Of a DNA stretch of 43,808 nt, positions 40,924 through 43,808 are shown piece after piece. The stretch comes from Erysipelotrichaceae bacterium UBA3379 (GTDB taxonomy: Bacteria > Bacillota_I > Bacilli_A > Erysipelotrichales > Coprobacillaceae), in contig DEPZ01000027.1 in assembly GCA_002359025.1 (NCBI GenBank), positions 1 to 43,808 of the forward strand, given 5' to 3'. How positions within the stretch are numbered: position 1 is the first letter of the stretch; each line of letters opens with the position of its first letter. Below the pieces are notes generated by a model. It was not told the origin of the DNA and searched no databases. It was given only the letters and a program-made list of their open reading frames with translations. Position numbers and translations under genes: made by a program.

Positions 40924-41414
40924 TGGCTAAATGGGGTAAGGTTGATTTCAAGGACCTGAAAAGACTTCAGAAGAAGATGGATAGATTCGAACAAATAGAT
41001 GGTGATAAACTATGCAAACATATAGCTAATGAATTAGCTGCTAGATTATTAAAAAGGGTTATAAAACTCACACCATCCACACAAACCGGTGAATTAAGAA
41101 GAGCATGGATAATACATGAAGTTATTCAAGTTGGAAACAATGAATATCAAATAGAAGTAACTAACTCAATGGAATATGCTTCATATGTTGAATATGGTCA
41201 TAGACAAAGACCCGGAAGATTTATCCCAGGATATTGGGAAGGTAACCAATTCATTTACCAAAAAGGTGCAAAAGAAGGCATGGTTTTAAAAGCTGGGTGG
41301 GTTAAAGGCAAACTTATGCTTACAAAATCAACTATGCAAGTAGAAAATCTTGCACCTAAATTAATTGAAAAAAGAGTAATGAATGAATTGATAAAGATAT
41401 TTGAAAATGATTAA
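40923..41414 (+). CDS. HK97 gp10-like head-tail/tail completion protein
   Basis: In this 163-aa protein, a helical N-terminus (LKRLQKKMDRFEQIDGDKLC) is followed by the family core: ELAARLLKRVIKLTPSTQTG, ELRRAWIIHEV, and YASYVEYGHRQRPGRFIPGY. These match HK97 gp10-like proteins, which form part of the tail terminator or connector. No portal, capsid or other tail genes accompany it. An isolated gp10 protein in a satellite could substitute for or interfere with the helper phage's own. It could also be a leftover from a larger prophage. Confidence 0.85.
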   Translation: MAKWGKVDFKDLKRLQKKMDRFEQIDGDKLCKHIANELAARLLKRVIKLTPSTQTGELRRAWIIHEVIQVGNNEYQIEVTNSMEYASYVEYGHRQRPGRFIPGYWEGNQFIYQKGAKEGMVLKAGWVKGKLMLTKSTMQVENLAPKLIEKRVMNELIKIFEND

Positions 41415-41434
41415 ATATTACCTAGAGGTGATTG

Positions 41435-41611
41435 ATGATGTCAAGAGTGCTTGAAAAGATAAATGCAGATATAGAAATTCAAGATTTAAAGAAACAACAT
41501 AAACAGTTATATGGTAAATCAGCACCTTCTTTTTCACGTGATGATCATTCATCAATAGAAGAATACAAAAACGAATTAAAGAAACTTGTTGAAAAAGCAT
41601 CTACAAAATAG
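41435..41611 (+). CDS. 58-aa charged helical protein
   Basis: ATG 41435 (or 41438) follows AGAGGTGATT. The product begins MMSRVLEKINADIEIQDLKK and ends YKNELKKLVEKASTK: a highly charged helix with a short SAPSFSRDDHSS linker. Its stop codon lies inside the terminator hairpin that ends the rightward operon. No family is recognised; small proteins of this shape sit after head-tail genes in many prophages. Confidence 0.6.
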   Translation: MMSRVLEKINADIEIQDLKKQHKQLYGKSAPSFSRDDHSSIEEYKNELKKLVEKASTK

Positions 41612-41624
41612 TAGGTGCTTTTTT
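41595..41624 (+). terminator. Terminator of the rightward operon of the element
   Basis: AAGCATCTAC (41595-41604), loop AAAATA, GTAGGTGCTT (41611-41620), with one G-U pair, then a T run. It ends the Cro-to-gp10 operon. Confidence 0.85.
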
Positions 41625-41709
41625 CCAATACTATAATTTACTACATTGGATTAAAACAACTCTTAATCGTTTAACACATTAATTTGATGAATCAAATCAA
41701 ATAATATGT

Positions 41710-41885
41710 GCTAACATTTGCTAACATTGGCTAAGGTTTGCTAAGGTTTACGAAGATTTTAGTACACCTTATATCAAATTCACTATTAAACCTTACAAAA
41801 TCTTACTTCAAAATATATAACAAAAAATGTTATGATAATAATAAATAATTTGAAAATGTGATGATTGTTAAGAAATGTTAAGGTG
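41710..41885. repeat. 10-bp iteron region, candidate replication origin
   Basis: The tandem units CTAACATTTG, CTAACATTGG, CTAAGGTTTG, CTAAGGTTTA and CGAAGATTTT run with exact 10-bp period at 41711-41760. Inverted copies with the same period occur at 41788-41806 (CCTTACAAAA TCTTAC) and 41866-41885 (TGTTAAGAAA TGTTAAGG). The intervening DNA is extremely AT-rich. Helically phased iterons beside an AT-rich unwinding stretch are the classic form of a Rep-type origin. Confidence 0.6.
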
Positions 41886-42190
41886 GCTGATTCATTAAGT
41901 GCATTGATATATTTAAATTTCCTTTCAAGCGCTTCTTTACCAATGAATCCCATTGTTAATAACGTAAATCCATCACGGTTGATTAAATACATTGGATATT
42001 CTTGTTTGTTTTGTTCGTGGATGTATGTTGTTTCGTGAAATAGGTCTGCTAAATTTTGAGCATCCCCCATTTGAATCAATGTTCTAATATCCTTTAATAC
42101 ATTCTTATGTTCTTTATTAAAATCTCTAGCTATCTGAATACTTGTTACAAGCATCTGATTGTTTTCATACTTTATTTGTACTTCGTTCAT
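41786..42190 (-). CDS. Rha-family phage regulatory protein, C-terminus probably replaced
   Basis: The start MNEVQIKYENNQMLVTSIQI (42190) leads into the Rha domain: ARDFNKEHKNVLKDIRTLIQ, EYPMYLINRDGFTLLTMGFI and GKEALERKFKYINAL. After ~residue 96 the sequence becomes AT-rich low-complexity (FLNNHHIFKLFIIIITFFVI) read from the iteron region, so the usual C-terminal domain is missing. No clear ribosome binding site precedes the Met; coupling to the small gene just upstream is likely. Rha proteins act in phage regulation (P22-related). It is transcribed opposite to its neighbours. Confidence 0.7.
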   Translation of the reverse strand: MNEVQIKYENNQMLVTSIQIARDFNKEHKNVLKDIRTLIQMGDAQNLADLFHETTYIHEQNKQEYPMYLINRDGFTLLTMGFIGKEALERKFKYINALNESATLTFLNNHHIFKLFIIIITFFVIYFEVRFCKV

Positions 42191-42200
42191 GTAAGACTTA

Positions 42201-42374
42201 TTATTTATGATTTTGACTTTTGTTTGAAAAATTCGTATAACTATGACAATTATTTTGATTTTCAACTGTTTTCGCAGTGACTTTTTTATTTTCTAAAAAC
42301 AATTCGCATAATTTAACAATTAGCATATCCATATTTGGTGGACTATCAACTGAACTTACTTTCACTTGTTTCAT
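42201..42374 (-). CDS. Small protein upstream of the Rha-like gene
   Basis: ATG 42374 follows AGGGGTGAGAGAT. The 57-aa product begins MKQVKVSSVDSPPNMDMLIV and ends in an Asn/Ser/His/Lys-rich tail. The SPPNMDMLIVKLCELF segment resembles small phage proteins found with anti-repressor genes, but I cannot name a family. Its stop is 11 bp before the Rha start. The tail may be frameshifted. Confidence 0.45.
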   Translation of the reverse strand: MKQVKVSSVDSPPNMDMLIVKLCELFLENKKVTAKTVENQNNCHSYTNFSNKSQNHK

Positions 42375-42660
42375 ATCTCTCACCCCTTTCTATAATCTGT
42401 CAAAGAAAACTTATCTTTTAACTTATTCTAATTCTGAATACGGAAAGATGCAACGGTTGATTCAAAGACATCAGCTTTGGCTAAAAATGATAAGGTTTTG
42501 GAAAGGTTATTAAAAAATATTAAAACACTTAAAACAAATACAAAAATACTATAAATAAGGAAAATTTATTCTTAAATAACCACAATAACTACTCGAAAAA
42601 GAATATATAAAAACCTGTCAAAACCTTACATTTAAATCAATATAGAACTTGGCAAAACCC
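42375..42660. other. Non-coding stretch with decayed coding fragments
   Basis: No intact gene is seen. At 42438-42554 (plus) an open run without a start codon encodes DATVDSKTSALAKNDKVLER followed by LLKNIKTL, which has coding character and ends at TAA. The rest is AT-rich and includes AAGGTTTT and AAAACCTTAC motifs similar to the iteron units. It probably contains the eroded 5' part of the terminase small subunit gene or an unrelated lost gene. Confidence 0.5.
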
Positions 42661-42872
42661 AACATTAAAAATATATAGATGAGAGAATGGCAGAAAAGGA
42701 AGATTCTTTAATTGCTAAACAGGATGAAGTGTTGAAGTATCTAACAAGTGTTCTTACAATGGCTGAAGCATTTGCTGATGTATATGGAAATGGCGATAAT
42801 ACCAATCCACTATCTATTGAGATAAAAAGATTGACGTTAGAGAAGATAAAAGAGTATAAAGGAAGGAGGTGA
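42644..42872 (+). pseudogene. Terminase small subunit remnant (frameshifted)
   Basis: Just upstream, the DNA reads NLAKPNIK in one frame (about 42644-42670). With one extra A in the A5 run near 42666 it would continue as KYIDERMAEKEDSLIAKQDE in the frame that is open to 42872. NLxKPxIxxYIDERM followed by a 'VLKYLTSV' helix is the pattern of Terminase_2-type small subunits. The intact 3' frame could still be translated from ATG 42687 as a 61-aa peptide ending KEYKGRR, but it has no clear ribosome binding site. The N-terminal DNA-binding part is not recognisable. The frameshift call rests on motif reading. Confidence 0.55.
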
Positions 42873-42877
42873 TGAAT

Positions 42878-43045
42878 ATGCACGAGGAAAAAGAAATGTT
42901 GTGGATGAAATATGCAATGTTTGATGATGAAGGTGATGTTGTTGCTATTTCAAAAGAAGCACCTGAAGAAGTCAAGAAAGCATATGAAGAACATCTAAAC
43001 AAAATAAAAGAGTATACCGAAAAAGGAAAAGCAATTCCTAAATAA
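42878..43045 (+). CDS. Small acidic phage-like protein (55 aa)
   Basis: ATG 42878 lies 8 nt after a strong GGAAGGAGG; an in-frame ATG at 42872 is too close. The product begins MHEEKEMLWMKYAMFDDEGD and ends KEYTEKGKAIPK. It combines a short beta-type segment with a charged helix (EAPEEVKKAYEEHLNKIKEY). No family is recognised. It overlaps the terS-remnant stop and is followed by a hairpin. Confidence 0.62.
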   Translation: MHEEKEMLWMKYAMFDDEGDVVAISKEAPEEVKKAYEEHLNKIKEYTEKGKAIPK

Positions 43046-43083
43046 CAAAGCAATCACCATTTATAAGTGAATGCTTTGTTATT
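43044..43083 (+). terminator. Hairpin after the 55-aa gene
   Basis: AACAAAGCA (43044-43052) with TGCTTTGTT (43072-43080), plus an inner TCAC/GTGA pair. The stem is strong but the T tract after it is short, so termination is probable, not certain. Confidence 0.6.
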
Positions 43084-43193
43084 GTCAAAAATCAGAAAGG
43101 AGTAATAAAACAACTGAAAAATATGATCCATTGAATATATTAGATGATTTTTTCTATATTTAGTGATTATATTAAATATACGAGGTGGACAAT

Positions 43194-43637
43194 ATGACAG
43201 ATAAAGAAACAAAAGACTTGATAGCAAATATAGTTAAAAACTATTTTCAGGAAATACAACTCAAAAAAGAAAAATCAAGAATAAAAACGATTTTAAAACT
43301 TGAACAGTATAAAAGAGCAAAAGAAAAATATGAAACATTAGAAAATCAAATATTAGGTGTACATAGTATTGATTATACTTACGTGAAATCAACAGTACAC
43401 AAAACACTTGTTGAATTAATTTATAAAAAAGACAATGCCTATAAAGATATGATTAACAGTTACAATGAAACATATTATTTAATAACTCATTTTGTTCCGT
43501 TTCCTGAACATTTAATTTTGATAGAGTTGTATATAGAAAACAAGTCAATAAATGAAGTTAGAAAAAAATATATATGTACAACAAAAGAATTTAATGAGAT
43601 GCTGAACAATGCGCTTGATTATATAATCATAGATTAA
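43194..43637 (+). CDS. Candidate phage late transcription activator (ArpU/RinA-like)
   Basis: ATG 43194 is preferred to a GTG at 43185 because GAGGTG lies 6 nt before it; 147 aa. The helical N-terminus (KKEKSRIKTILKLEQYKRAK) and C-terminal segment (LILIELYIENKSINEVRKKY, then CTTKEFNEMLNNALDYI) resemble the sigma-70 region 4-like fold of ArpU/RinA regulators that switch on phage packaging genes. Its position at the end of the element, downstream of a terS remnant, matches the location of such activators. The similarity is weak and read by eye. Confidence 0.5.
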   Translation: MTDKETKDLIANIVKNYFQEIQLKKEKSRIKTILKLEQYKRAKEKYETLENQILGVHSIDYTYVKSTVHKTLVELIYKKDNAYKDMINSYNETYYLITHFVPFPEHLILIELYIENKSINEVRKKYICTTKEFNEMLNNALDYIIID

Positions 43638-43652
43638 AGAATATAATTTTTA

Positions 43653-43669
43653 GAGTGTTTTTAGAGTAA
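43653..43669 (+). repeat. Candidate integrase arm-type site, right
   Basis: GAGTGTTTTTAGAGTAA is the partner of the copy at 35835-35851 (16 of 17 identical, same orientation), 117 bp inside attR. Confidence 0.45.
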
Positions 43670-43684
43670 CATGTACTCTAAAAA
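43658..43684. terminator. Bidirectional-type hairpin near attR
   Basis: TTTTTAGAGTA (43658-43668), loop ACATG, TACTCTAAAAA (43674-43684) is an 11-bp perfect inverted repeat. It may terminate the activator gene and insulate the host, and it includes the arm-type repeat. It contains no GC-rich base of stem, so strength is uncertain. Confidence 0.55.
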
Positions 43685-43724
43685 TAAAAATACATACTAG
43701 CATATAACTAGCATGTATCAATAA

Positions 43725-43737
43725 AACACCCTATATA
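43725..43737. repeat. 13-bp repeat, inverted partner of 37006-37018
   Basis: AACACCCTATATA lies 48 bp inside attR and is the reverse complement of the copy upstream of int. Confidence 0.4.
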
Positions 43738-43785
43738 TCAGCATAAAATCAAATGTAATAAAATCATCTTTTTTTAATCTTGATA

Positions 43786-43808
43786 CTCCCCCGCATACTT
43801 TCTTTTCT
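43786..43808 (+). repeat. Right attachment site (attR) core
   Basis: Identical to 35741-35763 for 23 bp, up to the window end. The left arm of the terminator stem is absent here, so this copy cannot fold into the terminator. Confidence 0.88.

Larger units (their letters stand above)
35741..43808. mobile_element. ~8 kb integrated phage satellite (PICI-like) or reduced prophage
   Basis: The region is bounded by the 23-bp direct repeats and carries integrase, CI-like repressor, Cro-like HTH, small zinc-ribbon proteins, an HTH protein, a replisome organiser, a gp10-like protein, iterons, a Rha-like regulator, a terS remnant and a candidate late activator. Large terminase, portal, protease, major capsid, tail-tape and lysis genes are absent. 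That gene set and size fit a phage-inducible chromosomal island better than a complete phage. A deletion-derived prophage is the alternative. The right boundary may extend a few bases past the window. Confidence 0.8.

Noticed and set aside
41710..41760. CRISPR array
   Set aside because: The repeat units are 10 bp with no spacers and no cas genes; they fit iterons instead.
42814..43053. 79-aa minus-strand frame opposite the small phage-like genes
   Set aside because: It is antisense to two plus-strand frames with good ribosome binding signals, and its Ser/Phe/Ile-rich composition is typical of shadow frames.

Overview
The window is low-GC chromosomal DNA of a Firmicute. Evidence: AGGAGG-type ribosome binding sites, a glmS ribozyme, an alaS T-box leader, IreB/YrzL, and the Bacillus-like gene order mltG-trmR-trhP pair-udk-greA next to alaS-ireB-ruvX-DUF1292 and recD2-mnmA. 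The AT-rich codon use and the fused Tad-type platform protein suggest an Erysipelotrichia-like gut bacterium (Coprobacillus, Thomasclavelia or Catenibacterium type). That placement is inference; no rRNA gene is present.

Layout. 1-647 (minus) is the 5' part of a group II intron with the N-terminus of its reverse transcriptase, cut by the window edge. 725-2517 (plus) is an rRNA methyltransferase and an HD-domain protein. 2536-8968 (minus) is a nine-gene, compact Tad-like (type IVc pilus-like) locus: a large secreted repeat protein, TadE-like proteins, a TadA/CpaF ATPase, a fused TadB/TadC platform and three membrane miniproteins of 35, 47 and 49 aa. 9094-17371 holds a P-type ATPase, an orphan PemK/MazF-like protein, the glmS ribozyme and glmS, a TPR plus cold-shock-domain fusion, a ZIP transporter, a DUF421 protein and a YrzE-like membrane protein. 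17396-27545 (minus) is two conserved housekeeping operons, for tRNA wobble-uridine modification, uridine salvage, GreA, and alaS with its T-box. 27581-35564 (minus) has a diguanylate cyclase, an AI-2E family exporter that probably starts at ATT, a 45-aa membrane peptide, recD2, mnmA, a ROK glucokinase and an RluA-type pseudouridine synthase.

35630-35766 (plus) looks like an undescribed ~105-nt small RNA with a strong promoter, three hairpins and two C-rich single-stranded stretches. Its terminator contains the attachment core of an ~8 kb integrated element (about 35741-43808). The 23-bp core recurs at the right edge of the window. The element carries a tyrosine integrase, a lambda-style repressor/Cro switch with three evenly spaced operators, zinc-finger miniproteins, an HTH protein, a phage replisome organiser, an HK97 gp10-like protein, a 10-bp iteron region, a Rha-like regulator, a decayed terminase small subunit and a candidate late activator. 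It has no large terminase, portal or capsid genes, so it fits a phage satellite (PICI-like) or a reduced prophage.

The parts most worth following up are the mini-Tad locus, the small RNA used as an attachment site, and the satellite with its switch and origin candidates. Functional calls rest on motifs read by eye; no database search was run.
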